Of a stretch of DNA of 64,000 bases, positions 1-9,612 are shown one piece after another. Every line of letters starts with the position of its first letter. Positions within the stretch are counted from its first letter, which is position 1. The translations under genes and the position numbers were made by a program. This DNA comes from Cladorhizidae sp. MBARI D1340-BT2 (lineage: Eukaryota; Porifera; Demospongiae; Poecilosclerida; Cladorhizidae). The DNA lies in contig JAQNBH010000009.1 in NCBI GenBank assembly GCA_028752905.1, forward strand, positions 26,830,370 through 26,894,369, written 5' to 3'. The notes under the pieces are model-generated. The model did no database searches and had not been told where the DNA came from. It worked only from the letters and a program-made list of their open reading frames with translations.

Positions 1-664
1 CAACTCCTCAGGATGTTGGACCAAACACTTTAAGTGCCAGTGCTTCTGATGGAGCTTTTATGACTCCTGATGAAGAGTATGAGTTGCTTGGTAAGTATGA
101 GTAGATATCTATAGAATGGAATATAATATTTGAGCTATCAAGAGACATAATAAGCCAGAAATATATATCACTAGGTTATAAATATACGTTATTACATTGA
201 TACGGGGAAATATCACGAGTCTGTGGCTAGTATTTCCACGAGTGCCGCAGGCACGAGTGAAAATACCGGCCAATCAGACGAGTGATATTTCACCGTATCA
301 ATTTAATAATGTATTTATCATGGGCTGAGGATGCGCAAACCTTTACTGAGCATGCGCATATCGGGTAGGTATTAACAAGTAGGTAATAACAAGTAGGTAA
401 TAACAAGTACGCGATATGGTAAAATATCACAGTAGTTCTATTTGTACTATTCTCTATGAGTGGACTAGATAGCTACATGATAAAGTTAGTTATAAAGTTC
501 ACTGGGTTGTAAAGTTCATAATAATAATCTTTTATATAGGTTTAGCCACTGATCTTGAATCTGCTGAATCTCTGAGTGATCATGCAAACTCTCCTCCGAG
601 TGGTCCTGCAAACTCGCCCCCAATTGCTCCTACAATCTCTCCTACCATCTTCTCCTTCATTTGA
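1..664 (+). CDS. Acidic/Ser-Pro-rich N-terminal exons (partial)
   Basis: An open frame from base 3 ends in DEEYELLG at a GT donor (gtaagt, 91-96). A second exon begins after the acceptor tatag at 539 and continues in frame as LATDLESAESLSDHANSPPS to a stop at 662-664. The splice phase (1) agrees on both sides. Such acidic, low-complexity leaders are common in piggyBac transposases just before an Arg/Gly-rich stretch, and one follows here. The frame is interrupted between 664 and 720, so either a further intron or a lesion separates it from the repeat-rich exon. Assignment to the piggyBac transposase is inference from position; a host gene exon remains possible. Confidence 0.4.
196..302. repeat. 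Palindromic foldback MITE inside intron
   Basis: The first 27 bases (ATTGATACGGGGAAATATCA...) are nearly the reverse complement of the last 27 (...TGATATTTCACCGTATCAAT). A second inner inverted pair, TATTTCCACGAGTGCC / GGCACGAGTGAAAATA, makes the whole 107 bp a near-continuous hairpin. It lies in the intron between 90 and 540. It has no coding capacity. It is most simply a miniature inverted-repeat element; the family cannot be named from one copy. Confidence 0.7.
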
Positions 665-726
665 TGTAGTTCCATCTTCTGACTCAGAAGTATCACTGTT
701 ACCTTCTGATCGCTGAGACAGGGGGC

Positions 727-1339
727 GTGTTGGATGCCGAGGCCGAGGAAAAGGCCAAGGAAGAGGAAAAAGCCAAGGAAGAGGAAAAGGCCAAGGAAGA
801 GGAAAAGGCCAAGGAAGAGGAAAAAGCCAAGGAAGAGGTAAAGGCCAAGGAAAAGGGAAAGGCCAAGGAAGAGGAAAAGGCCAAGGAAGAGGAAAAGGCC
901 AAGAAGAGGAAAAAGCCAAGGAAGAGGAAAAGGCTAAGGAAGAGGAAAAGGCCAAGGAAGAAGTCGAGGCCAGAGGTAAGAGGCACAAGACCTTTTGTCA
1001 CTGCTCTCTTTGTGGTATTAGCCTTTGTGCTGTGCGTGGAAGGACATGCTTCAGGGAATTCCAGGAAGAGGAAAAAGCCAAGGAAGAGGTAAAGGCCAAG
1101 GAAAAGGGAAAGGCCAAGGAAGAGGAAAAGGCCAAGGAAGAGGAAAAGGCCAAGAAGAGGAAAAAGCCAAGGGAGAGGAAAAGGCTAAGGAAGAGGAAAA
1201 TGCCAAGGAAGAAGTCGAGGCCAGAGGTAAGAGGCACAAGACCTTTTGTCACTGCTCTCTTTGTGGTATTAGCCTTTGTGCTGTGCGTGGAAGGACATGC
1301 TTCAGGGAATTCCACACACTCTCTGACTACTCGCACTAG
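727..1339 (+). pseudogene. piggyBac-type Arg/Gly repeat + C-terminal zinc domain
   Basis: An 18-bp-like minisatellite (GGCCAAGGAAGAGGAAAA) reads as GRGKGQ repeats in one frame and KAKEEE in another. It is followed by RHKTFCHCSLCGISLC...CFREFHTL, ending in a stop at 1339. The C-x2-C...C-x(n)-CF-x2-FHT pattern matches the C-terminal RING-like cysteine domain of piggyBac transposases (compare 2500-2640, strand minus, which ends in CFFKYHT). Arg/Gly-rich tracts are known at the N terminus of some PGBD4-like proteins, so their direct join to the zinc domain points to deletion of the DDE core. The domain is present twice because of a 251-bp tandem duplication. Confidence 0.55.
812..1313 (+). repeat. 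251-bp tandem duplication
   Basis: The block ending with GGACATGCTTCAGGGAATTCC at about 1042-1062 recurs, with a handful of substitutions, ending at about 1313. The AAGTCGAGGCCAGAGG landmark is at 961 and 1212, giving a period of 251 bp. The duplicated unit holds the basic repeat plus the cysteine domain. 251 is not a multiple of three, so the two copies read in different frames relative to each other. Confidence 0.9.
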
Positions 1340-1947
1340 CTTCCTTTTCTCTTCACGAGATTTTCTTTGTATTGCTTTTGTAGTATGTACATGTGTTAGG
1401 CATGTACATGTATACTTCTTTTCTTTATCATTTATGCATGCAGACATGTGTAGTACACGTATGTTTTCTTGATAAGTCTTTGCTTTATTGTGCCTTTCTG
1501 CAACATCTTGAAATTTTCAACTTTCAATACAGCCAGACCTTCCTCGTGGTGCTTGACAACAGTCAATACTCTTATAGACTGACAAACATGGCTATATCCT
1601 GCAAAATAGAAAAATTAGGGCATTCAATATTAATAAATTATGCCAAAAAATTTACATTTTTCAGATTATATGCTGTTTGCAGTTCGATAAGCGACCATAT
1701 TTTAGTATTTGATCTGAAAAACCATAAAATATACTTGTAATAGTCGATAAATGCAGTAATAAAAAGTATTCTAATCAAAAAATGGTTTGTGGTTTGGTTG
1801 CTAGGCAACACATCACCAAGTTGATCAGTAACTCTTTGTCAATCATGTGATATGCGGTTGCTGGGGACTTTTCTGAACCAATGATCAGATACAAAAATTA
1901 AAGTAAAAACAGGTCAAAATCTCAAAATGAAGTCGACGGTGAAAGGG

Positions 1948-1973
1948 TTAATATGGCTGGCAATATTGCTTAA
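1948..1973. other. Head-to-head piggyBac termini with two TTAA sites
   Basis: Sequence shows ...GGTGAAAGGG-TTAA-(18 bp)-TTAA-CCCATTCACCGTC.... Each TTAA borders one element end, so only 18 bp of other DNA separate two piggyBac copies. Confidence 0.8.
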
Positions 1974-2496
1974 CCCATTCACCGTCAGGTTTAGGCAGCT
2001 TTTTTTATTTATTGGACTCGGGTGCAAATAAAAATCAATATTAAATCAGGAATGCACTGAAGTCCCTAGCAACCATGGTTGATGGGATAGCATTGGTGTT
2101 GACAAACATTGTGGTCAACTTTAGGTTGCTAAGCAATGACCACAAATGATGAATATCATTATGTAATTACAGCCTAATGAAAAGCTCTTACTTCAATATG
2201 CAATATGCCAACATGTGTATTATATATATTATATATATATATGCACACACTCATTGTATTCACAAAACTTGCATAACATATATTTTTCATTTTTTAATAT
2301 TTATTTTCTGATGAAGATATTGTTAACATGTTGGTGTTGTATGAACAATTATTTATTACATCTTCTTCTTCCCATAACAGGACAACAATAGCAACAAAAA
2401 CATGCATATACAAAACAACAGCCATCTAGCACACACATAGAACAGAGAGAAAAATGGAAATACCATAGAAAGTAAAAATTAAAAAAAGTGAAGCAA

Positions 2497-2902
2497 AAAC
2501 TAGGAAACTACGAAGTCTACCATGGTGTGGTACTTGAAAAAACAGTCCCTCTTTGTGACACACAGTGGTACTTTGCAGTGAAGGCAAATAAGTGATCTCA
2601 TGGTCGTTTGAGATTCCAGACATTTCCAACTGCTACACAGACAATACACCACTGCTATTTTTCAGTTAGTGCTGACTAATGCCAAGCGTGGTGTTCAGCC
2701 GGTCTAGACGCTCGTTATGAACTGAGCGAGGGCGGCCAGCATGCTGACGTGAGCAGAAGCATACCACTAGTTCCTTAGCTAGCTCCAACCGGAAGGTCAA
2801 AAAATCTCTCTTCCTGTAACCCCTGGCAAGGTGATCTGCTCTGCGGACATGAGAGTCTAGAACATAGCTGTTCGGGAATGCATGCCTGAACCATATACGC
2901 AA
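2497..2902 (-). pseudogene. piggyBac transposase C-terminal helix and zinc domain
   Basis: The frame reads ...FRLELAKELVVCFCSRQHAGRPRS...ERLDRLNTTLG, matching the conserved piggyBac segment FR-x-x-LA-x-x-L...R-x-x-GRPRS...ERL that follows the catalytic core. It stops at 2666. After a frame change, SSWKCLESQTTMRSLICLHC leads to CK, then PLCVTKRDCFFKYHTM, the cysteine-rich C-terminal domain with a closing CF-x2-YHT. The order matches the family. The catalytic aspartates upstream are missing, so this cannot be an active transposase. Confidence 0.75.
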
Positions 2903-3442
2903 ACACCCTCTTCTGGAGAATTAGAGGAGGGACTATCAAAGGTACTAGCTGAGGACACAGTAGAAGAAGCAAGAGACGGAGCTAAAGAAATGCTGGTAGG
3001 TGAAGTTCCAGAAAGAAAAAGTGGACTAGCTAAAGGCAGAGCAGAACTTGAAGCACTAGAAGCTATTTCACTACCACTACTCTGACTAACTCGAGCATGA
3101 CGAACACTCCTAGTGCTATAACTAAGCTGAACAACTGGTCGTGAAGGAGTGCATACTTCACTAGAAGAGGACACAGAGTACAAGGGTAAAAATAAAGGAG
3201 GGCATGATGATGGAACAGACAATGATGATGTTGGAAATAGAAGTATAGGAGTGACTACAGATGTCACATAAGTCATAGAACCTGATGCAGAGGTTATAGA
3301 ACCTAGTGTTGCAGATACTGGAGGAACAATGGAGAAGGTGATGAAGCAGCCACCACAGTAATATGAGGGCTAGCAACAATAGATTGTGTCAGAGTTGATG
3401 AAGCTCTATCAGTTGCCCAATCCATCGCTTCATGCATCAAAT
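2857..3442 (-). pseudogene. Ser/Thr-rich segment of piggyBac element 2
   Basis: After the acceptor at 3443 the frame reads LMHEAMDWATDRASSTLTQS, then shifts frame to a long Ser/Pro/Val-rich run (to 2857). It has no catalytic motif, membrane segment or recognisable fold. It occupies the place where a DDE core would be expected, so it may be an expanded linker left after an internal deletion, or filler DNA. I do not assign a function. Confidence 0.3.
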
Positions 3443-3588
3443 CTGAAGGGGATAAGAAATTGGCATCAAATAATTTTAACGCGGACTACCGCAACAACGA
3501 AACTAAAAGAGCATTGTAGATCCATGCTCTGCTTTGCTAACAACAAAACTAGCTATAGCTAAACTGTAGCTAAACTGACTGTAAATAC

Positions 3589-3838
3589 CTTCTTCATCGC
3601 TGGTATTCTCATCTCCATCTAGATCGTCACCTCAAGTGAAAGCGCTACGCTTCCTTGAAGGTAGGTCATCAGCAACTATTCTGCCAAGCGATAGAAGAAA
3701 TTCAGGGTCAACACAGCTCTGGCCAAGGTAGGATGAGATGCCAGCGCCTTCTTGATCACTGCTTTCATCCTCAGAAAGTCCAAAATTGTCGCCCTTAACC
3801 TGAGAAATAACTTTATCCAAGGACAGTCCAACTGCCAT
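3589..3838 (-). pseudogene. piggyBac transposase N-terminal exon
   Basis: The frame starts MAVGLSLDKVISQ and is rich in Asp/Glu/Ser (GLSEDESSDQEG), typical of the disordered acidic leader of piggyBac transposases. A stop (TGA, about 3632-3634) interrupts it before a second acidic run, GDDLDGDENTSDEE. The exon then meets a GT donor at 3587-3588. A matching acceptor lies at 3443-3444, and the phases agree (GAA GAA G | AT TTG ATG). Without the stop the exon would be open throughout. The longer open frame to 3880 has an upstream Met, but the acidic family leader begins at 3838. Confidence 0.55.
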
Positions 3839-4056
3839 CTTCAACCCGATTTGAAATTCTGAGTGGGTCCGACTTTTCAATAATACTACCCTAGTTACCG
3901 AACGTCTATTGCCTTTATATTCGGTACGATCGTAGGGTGCTAACTTTTGACGTATAATTATGTGTCTGTAAACGGTACGATCGATTTTTTATGTTTTTTT
4001 AAATTTGATAAACAACTTTTTGCGTATATATACGCTTGTGACAGTGAGTGGGTTAA

Positions 4057-5097
4057 CATGTTTCTAGTGCTTCTACTAGATCTGGATCATTGCCTTTCCA
4101 TAACGAGCCTCACAACCAAGTTAAATTTTTTGCCCAAGCAACCTTTTTGAAAAAGACAGTGTTAGGATCATTCCAGACGACTTAGTTCCTTTCGTAGCAG
4201 TGGCTTAATTTTGAAGGTCGAGTGCCCTGTTATCTTTGCTTGACAGTTGTGACAAGGATAGTCCATGAAGGCTTGAATCTCTAATGCTCTGTAAATAAGA
4301 ATGGAATTGCTAACTGGATAATATTTATATCTTTATGCAAGCATACAGTCAGGTAGGTAATTATTACTTGTAGTTATGTATATGGAAATATGCAATAGTT
4401 TCCTACAAGCAGCATAAACAGATGCAGTATCACAAGCATTCTGTGTAGTATTAGCTACCTGCACAACAACACGCAATTTAAGTGAGATGCTTAGCAGTTC
4501 TTAGCAATGGCTACTAAACCATCATTCCTCGAATTCTTTCCAAGACAGGGATTTGGAATCAGCAGCCACAACGACCATAGTGATAGGAATTCTTATAAGT
4601 TGCTGAAGTTTATGAGGGAAGATGATTCCAAGATATATGCAGTAAAAATTAAAAAAAATCAGCATGTTAGCTTGTAAAAAATAGAACACTACATCCGTCA
4701 TCAGTGTTTGGATGAGCTATTGAGAATAATGACTTGAGTATACAGAGAAGGATGCTGGGGACCTGTAAGTATTATGCAAATATTGATTCTTGTGACATGT
4801 GCAACCAATGCTACAAGAACCATCTTTAATTGCATGAAAGATAATGAAGATCTACCTATACTAACCATAAAGCAAGAGAGTATTATATTTTATAAAAAAA
4901 TATGATAATAGGCATTTTTGTAAACATTGAGACAACGTTTTGCTGATGTCTCAAAGTATAAATGCACAGGGTTAATAATATTTATTACCACAATGCCCGG
5001 ACCATTGTGTCAGTACTACTCCACAGAACACTTGTGGTACTGCCTTTCTATATACTGCTTGAAGGCAATTGTTGCATCTCGCCAATTACAATATATA
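4057..5097. other. Non-coding stretch, no supported gene
   Basis: It lies between piggyBac element 2 and the Ginger-type element. A short plus-strand frame at 4507 (MATKPSFLEFFPRQ...) runs about 56 codons but matches nothing I recognise and has no partner exon. I see no RNA gene, tandem repeat or TIR here. Confidence 0.4.
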
Positions 5098-5147
5098 TGT
5101 TACCCGCAAACCTGGAATTTGCTCAATCCTAGGATCGCGAAAGCCAA
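5098..5147 (+). repeat. Ginger-type element 5' TIR
   Basis: It begins TGTTACCCGCAAACCTGG and runs through a CTCAATCCTAGGATCGCG core. The reverse complement is found at 9915-9961 with few changes. The outer bases TGT/ACA are typical of integrase-type ends. Confidence 0.85.
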
Positions 5148-5187
5148 TACCTGATCACCAATTAGATCAAAACAAGTTTGCTCCCAC

Positions 5188-5511
5188 ATGGGAAGAGGTT
5201 GTAGGAAGGAGAAATGGAAGGAGAGAATGCCTATGATGATTAATGTTCAGCAAACCTTTCTTTCTGGAAGGAACCTTGGAAGCAAAACCATATCAAGAAC
5301 AAAGGGACAAGCTGTTGTCAAATTTCTGAAAGGGGAGATGGCGAACAGTGATCCTAAATTCAATTTTTGGGTGAAACAAAAATGTTTTTAACTTTTGGAG
5401 TACCTTGCTCTTGGGCTTAAGGATGTACTTTGTATACCAGCAAAGAAAAAGGTGATTAAACCCATAATAGCCAGTGATATATTTAGTGAGACATATTTTG
5501 TTGTTAGACAG
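5188..5511 (+). pseudogene. Ginger-type transposase N-terminal exon
   Basis: The open frame MGRGCRKEKWKERM... is broken by a TAA at 5389 and then continues LLEYLALGLKDVLCIPAKKK up to CAG|GT at 5511. The segment F-W-V-K-x-K...L-G-L-K-D-V-L-C-x-P-A resembles the region upstream of the integrase zinc domain in KRBA2-like proteins, as I recall that family. Its role is not established; it probably forms part of the DNA-binding N terminus. The start at 5188 is the first Met after the TIR. I cannot exclude a further upstream exon. Confidence 0.55.
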
Positions 5512-5691
5512 GTCTCCTTATTTTATAAGTTTAAAGCCACAAGTCAAGTGCCAATCTATAGGCATGGATGATAATAACAAAGACAAAACTTTGTTTAATT
5601 GATTGAAATCCAGTAGCCATTCGCTTCATGAGCCAGACGCTTTACTGAATCGCAGTTATACGGTGTCATTTTAATCTAATCTTTTTTTCAG

Positions 5692-6750
5692 GATGAGAAT
5701 GACTCCTCCATCCTTGGTCATTATCGGAGCATGGCTTACATTGAAAAGTTTCATACTATTTTGAATAGAGTGCACTGTGATGTTCAAGGTCATAATTATG
5801 GGCTATAAAAGGCTCTAGCCGAGGTAGAGAATGTCTATCATTTCTATATAAAAACAGATTCTATGCATGTGATCTTGTGTTTGGCCCTTGATGCATGCTC
5901 TCATTTTGGCACTCAACTATTGTAGGTACAGTGTAGCTCTACTGGTTGAACACCTAAAGATTGCACATGAGATTGAAAATTGTGACTGACTGTCAGTTAT
6001 ATAAGCTGTGCATAATATGGGTATAGCTCATGTCAACCATAAAATGTTTTTAATCAGGTGACCATGAATATTTGAATTGAGGTCCTGACATAAGGTTGCT
6101 ATCTCTAACTTTTATATGGTTTTGGTAAGTGCAAACATACAATTTGTCATATCCAAATTCAATTGAGTCCAAGGACAGTGCAGCGCAGCATATGAGTAAA
6201 ACACTACTATTGTAGTAGTAACCTCCAATTCACTTTTATTGAAAAATTGGAACACACAGCAAGTTACATTTTGGACACAACATAAAACACTCGATATGAA
6301 GTATGTTGACGTTTGGATGTTATGAATCCTTATGTTTCACCTATTTCCTATTTTATATCGGTTTGACCTACATCCTTCTAATAGTAGCAAAAACATGGGT
6401 GTGTGCATTTAGATTTACATTGTCCGTTTCATCCACTAGATACAGCAAGTATCCACCTCTCAGCGTTTTAATGTGAATATCTAATTACCCATGGGTTAAT
6501 CCTGTTGTTTTAGTATGTGGTAAACAACCAGCGACATTTTATAATAGTGATCTGTTTTGGTTATCAAAGGTAATTCAATTCTCTGTCTTCACCATACTCC
6601 CTCTAGATTTCTTCGAACTATGCGTGTCTACCAAGATCTGTTGTGGAGAAGTACGTTCAATTATGTAGTGTGATTAACCTTCAGAAGCCACAAACCAACA
6701 GTGCCACACTTAAACCTATCATTTCTTCTGGGTTTATGACTCGAGGACAG
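5692..6750 (+). pseudogene. Ginger-type integrase HHCC zinc-binding exons
   Basis: There are three exons. 5692-5823 gives FHTILNRVHCDVQGHN, supplying two His, with a TAA at about 5805. 6514-6569 reads CGKQPATFYNSDLFWLSK in the phase that joins the next exon. 6607-6750 reads SVVEKYVQLCSVINLQKPQT then LKPIISSGFMTRGQ. The third exon matches the family pattern V-x-x-Y-V-x-x-C-x-x-C with one Cys replaced (Asn), then the highly conserved P-I-I-S-x-G-F-x-T-R-G-Q that leads into the catalytic core. All donors and acceptors are GT/AG. The HHCC fold binds zinc and helps the integrase hold transposon ends. Confidence 0.7.
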
Positions 6751-6800
6751 GTAATATTATTAGTACCAAATATGTTGGTATTTAGCATCGTCTTATTTAG

Positions 6801-7767
6801 GTGGATTTGATTGACATGCGACATAGACCAGACGACCGCCATAACTGGATTGGCCACTACATGGATCATTGGTCCAAATTCCATGTACTGTTTGCTCTTG
6901 AGCACAAGAGTGCAATTGAGGTGGCTAAAAACTTGTCCAGTCGTGTTTTTGCATATTTCTGTGTTCCCAAGGTTTGTGTGACCCATAATTGATTATTAAT
7001 GGTTACAGCATGCTTGAGTGTTCCTATGTATAGATATTCCAATCTGATAACGGAAGAGAATTTGTCAATCATATCATAGACAAACTGGTGAAGACCTGGC
7101 CGGGGAAAGCCACCATCATAAACGGTCGACCAAGACACCCTCAATAACAGGGTCTAGTGGAACGTGCAAATGCTAAAGTTGAAGAACTTCTTGCATGTCG
7201 GTTTGAACAGAATGAATGTGATATGGCATGGTCACATTGGTTACCAGAAATTCAGTGTATGTTTGATTTTCATAATATTGTTTCATAAACAATAGTGATT
7301 CATAAACAACTATAATTGGTGACTGTATGATACTATAAAAGAAGATACCATAAATATGTAATCTAGCTGAACTTTTCATGGTAATGGTGATTGATAGGTT
7401 ATAGATGAGTGTTTAGTACAGCCATTGTAATACTAATATGCCTAATACTGGCATCCTGATGGCAGCATGAACTTCACATACTTGGTCATCTCTGCTTTTT
7501 TTGGTGTGTATGTGTATACTACTAGATCAACTGAATACATGTGTTCATGAAACCATGAAGTGTACTCCATACGAATTGGGATACGGACAACCACCACGTA
7601 GCGGTGTATTTCCAGGTACTAATCTAGGGTCAGTAATGGAGGAAGATATCGCAGACTTGATCAATGAAACTGAGCCTATGGAACATGTATCAGCAGACAA
7701 AAGTTCTACTCCTCTACCTTGTTCAGATGATCCAAGCTCTGCTGAACACTCCTCACCATCACTGTAG
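6801..7767 (+). pseudogene. Ginger-type integrase DDE catalytic core
   Basis: Exon 6801-6971 begins VDLIDMRHRPDD...HYMDHWSKFHVLFAL, carrying the first catalytic Asp. Exon 7034-7256 has FQSDNGREFVN (second Asp), then NGRPRHPQ-stop-QGLVERAN, carrying the catalytic Glu just after a TAA at 7145-7147. Exon 7526-7767 continues in phase 1 (Y)QLNTCVHETMKCTPYELGYG, the post-core helix. The D, D and E residues are all visible, so the active site itself is preserved; only one stop spoils the core. The best family match is KRBA2/Ginger integrase rather than retroviral or Ty3 types, judging from RPDD..HW..HYMDHWSKFH. Confidence 0.85.
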
Positions 7768-8026
7768 TGAACCTCATTGCACAGAGAGTGATATCAGAAA
7801 TAAGCAAAGTAAAACAATTTTAGACCTTTTAATATTTCTAATCCAGGATCAGTAAATGGAGAGTAAAACAATTTTAGACATTCTATTATAATACCAAATA
7901 AACATTGCACAGAGCTTTCCATGTGTTGAGACTTGAGAGTGAAAACACAAGTAAATTACTTTTCGCAATCCCATTATATAACATTTTGATGATGTAATAA
8001 ACATTTTATTAAAAATATTTCTTCAG

Positions 8027-8578
8027 GTACTCCATTAGCAACAAGCCAAAAGCATAGCAAACGAAGAAAGGAAGCTGATAGAAACTATCGATTGAATGCT
8101 GAAAGAATGGTGAAACAATACAGTAAACGGAAACGCCATGCTGTTGAATCATTTGCTGTTGGGGATTTAGTCAGCATTCAAATCCCACGAATCGACAGAG
8201 CATCAACTGATTTTCGATGGATACCATGTGTAATAGTTGTTGTCTTTGGTACCAAGAGACCTGTGTATCGCCTACGTTGTCAATATGGGGTATTGAAAAA
8301 CTGTGCTTATGATGGACAACTTGAGCGGTATTCTGGCAAAGTCGAGCTTTCACCAAATGACTGGAAAATGGAATCCTTTTTGTCTCTACGAGAAACTGCA
8401 CTGCTCTTTAACCCTAAGAATGCCTATTATGGTAACTCATGTGGTTGCAAAGGTGGATGCAAAAACTCTCATTGCTCTTGTAAGAAAGCCAGAAAGTTGT
8501 GCACCAAAAGATGTCATACTGGATTACCTTGCTTTAACAGTGACAAGAAAGGATTCCATGATGGTGTTGTTTGTGGGT
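8027..8578 (+). CDS. Ginger-type C-terminal basic domain plus cysteine-rich motif
   Basis: The exon follows the acceptor cttcag at 8026. It reads a Lys/Arg-rich helix (NAERMVKQYSKRKRH), then FAVGDLVSIQIPRIDRASTD...RLRCQYGVLK, a small beta-domain that in this family takes the place of the GPY/F or chromo-like integrase tail. Next is a cysteine cluster, CGCKGGCKNSHCSCKKARKL then CTKRCHTGLPC, with C-x-C-x3-C-x4-C-x-C spacing resembling CXC (tesmin-like) DNA-binding motifs. The stop is at 8576-8578, right where a divergent tandem repeat starts, so the original frame may have read on into the protease. No lesion is seen inside the exon. Confidence 0.75.
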
Positions 8579-8755
8579 AGTGCCATCACCAGAGCTACTG
8601 GCTTACCTGTGGAAAAAAAGTTGTCGATGATGTCAAACTTGTAGATAGTTCTGTAAGTGGCCTGATAGTAGTGTTGTGGGTGGTACTTTCAGTAGAGCTA
8701 CTAAAGACCAAATTTTTTTTGATGATGTTGAACTTCTAGATAGTTCTGTCAGTGA
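8564..8755 (+). repeat. Diverged ~100-bp tandem duplication between CXC and protease
   Basis: GTTGTTTGTGGGTAGTGCCA...AGAGCTAC...GATGATGTCAAACTTGTAGATAGTTCTGT recurs about 100 bp downstream as GTTGTGGGTGGTACTTTCAG...AGAGCTAC...GATGATGTTGAACTTCTAGATAGTTCTGT. The two copies differ at many sites, so the duplication is old. It is a plausible cause of the frame break between the cysteine-rich and protease parts. Confidence 0.65.
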
Positions 8756-9530
8756 TGATAGAAAGCCTGGACTAGTTATTGTTGATCACTACCCTGATAT
8801 ACCAGTCCCACCAATGTGGATCCCATACCTAGTGTTGTATAAAGAAGATCGTGACATGATTCTTAATGGAAACTGGTTAGTGGATTCCCATATGTATGCC
8901 TCTCAGAAACTTCTCAAAAAAGTATTTCTCTCCATCAAAAGATTGCAAGCTACTACTGTGGTCTCTAATCTTAGCACTGACGTTATTCAGAGTCATGCAG
9001 TCTAGATTTTGAACAGTCAAAACAACCACTGGATCTGCATTGAGCTGAGCAAGGAAGATAATAGTGAAGTTAAGGTATATGATAGTCTTTACAATCGTTT
9101 GCCTCAATCAACTTCTGAACAGATAGCTGCACTTGTATTTTCAAGGAATAAAACGATCACAGCAAGGTTTATGAACATTCAGCAGCAGACCAATGGTAAT
9201 GACTGTGGAGTTTTTGCTATTGCTTGTGCAGTAGCCCTCTGTTATGGTGAAGATCCAGCCAAGGATATCTCCAAAATGAGATGTCACCTCGTAAATTGTT
9301 TCGAGTCACGTAAAATGCTACCTTTTCCTGGTAAAACTGTTACAAACCTCTCTCCGGCAATCGAACCATTTCAAACAATCGAACTGTTCTGCGTCTGCCG
9401 AATGCCATGGAACAAAAGTAGGATGGCAGAATGTTCAAAATGTGGGGAGTGGTACCATGACAAGTGCATCAAGATTCCCAGAGTTGTATTTCGATCAGAA
9501 GATATGGATTGGACATGTATTAATTGCTAA
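8676..9530 (+). pseudogene. Ulp1/SENP-like cysteine protease (C48) fused to PHD finger
   Basis: The frame 8676-9002 (VELLDSSV...WLVDSHMYASQKLL) has the W-x-x-D/S-x-x-I/M-x-x family helix. After a TAG at 9003 the frame continues SQNNHWICIEL (catalytic His), VKVYDSLYN (Asp), then QQTNGNDCGVFAIACAVAL (Gln and catalytic Cys). This H-D-Q-C order is the C48 Ulp1/SENP signature, a deSUMOylating or related isopeptidase fold. The C terminus, FCVCRMPW...MAECSKCGEWYHDKCI...WTCINC, is a C4HC3 PHD finger, a histone-tail reader, ending at 9528-9530. The single stop between the two halves is the only obvious lesion. The role in transposition is unknown; tethering to chromatin and SUMO processing are inferences. 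Confidence 0.85.
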
Positions 9531-9612
9531 CTGAATTGGACTACTTGGTTATGAATTTTGTACGAATTTTGTATGTACAAGATTTGGCCTTTATGGAATG
9601 CAACTATCTTGT

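Larger units (their letters stand above)
1..1947 (+). mobile_element. piggyBac-like element 1, right-hand part
   Basis: The right terminus is seen directly: a CGACGGTGAAAGGG end abuts TTAA at 1948-1951. Read inward it is CCCTTTCACCGTC, the same terminal motif as the neighbouring piggyBac copy. A cysteine-rich C-terminal domain typical of piggyBac transposases ends at 1339, followed by about 600 bp of AT-rich non-coding tail. The left end lies outside the window. The DDE catalytic core is not present between the acidic N-terminal exons and the C-terminal zinc domain, so this looks like an internally deleted copy or a composite. The superfamily call rests on TTAA, the TIR and the zinc domain together. 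Confidence 0.6.
1974..4052 (-). mobile_element. piggyBac-like element 2, internally deleted
   Basis: The left end is CCCATTCACCGTCAGG and the right end, inverted, is CCCACTCACTGTCACA. TTAA lies directly outside both (1970-1973 and 4053-4056), the piggyBac target duplication. The interior carries minus-strand transposase pieces: an acidic N-terminal exon, a Ser/Thr-rich stretch and the C-terminal helix plus zinc domain, but no recognisable DDE core. Near the right end the motif CGGTACGATCG occurs twice (about 3924 and 3974), possible subterminal binding sites. Confidence 0.8.

Noticed and set aside
2221..2245. (AT)n as promoter/TATA box
   Set aside because: Simple repeat inside a transposon; no transcription start evidence.
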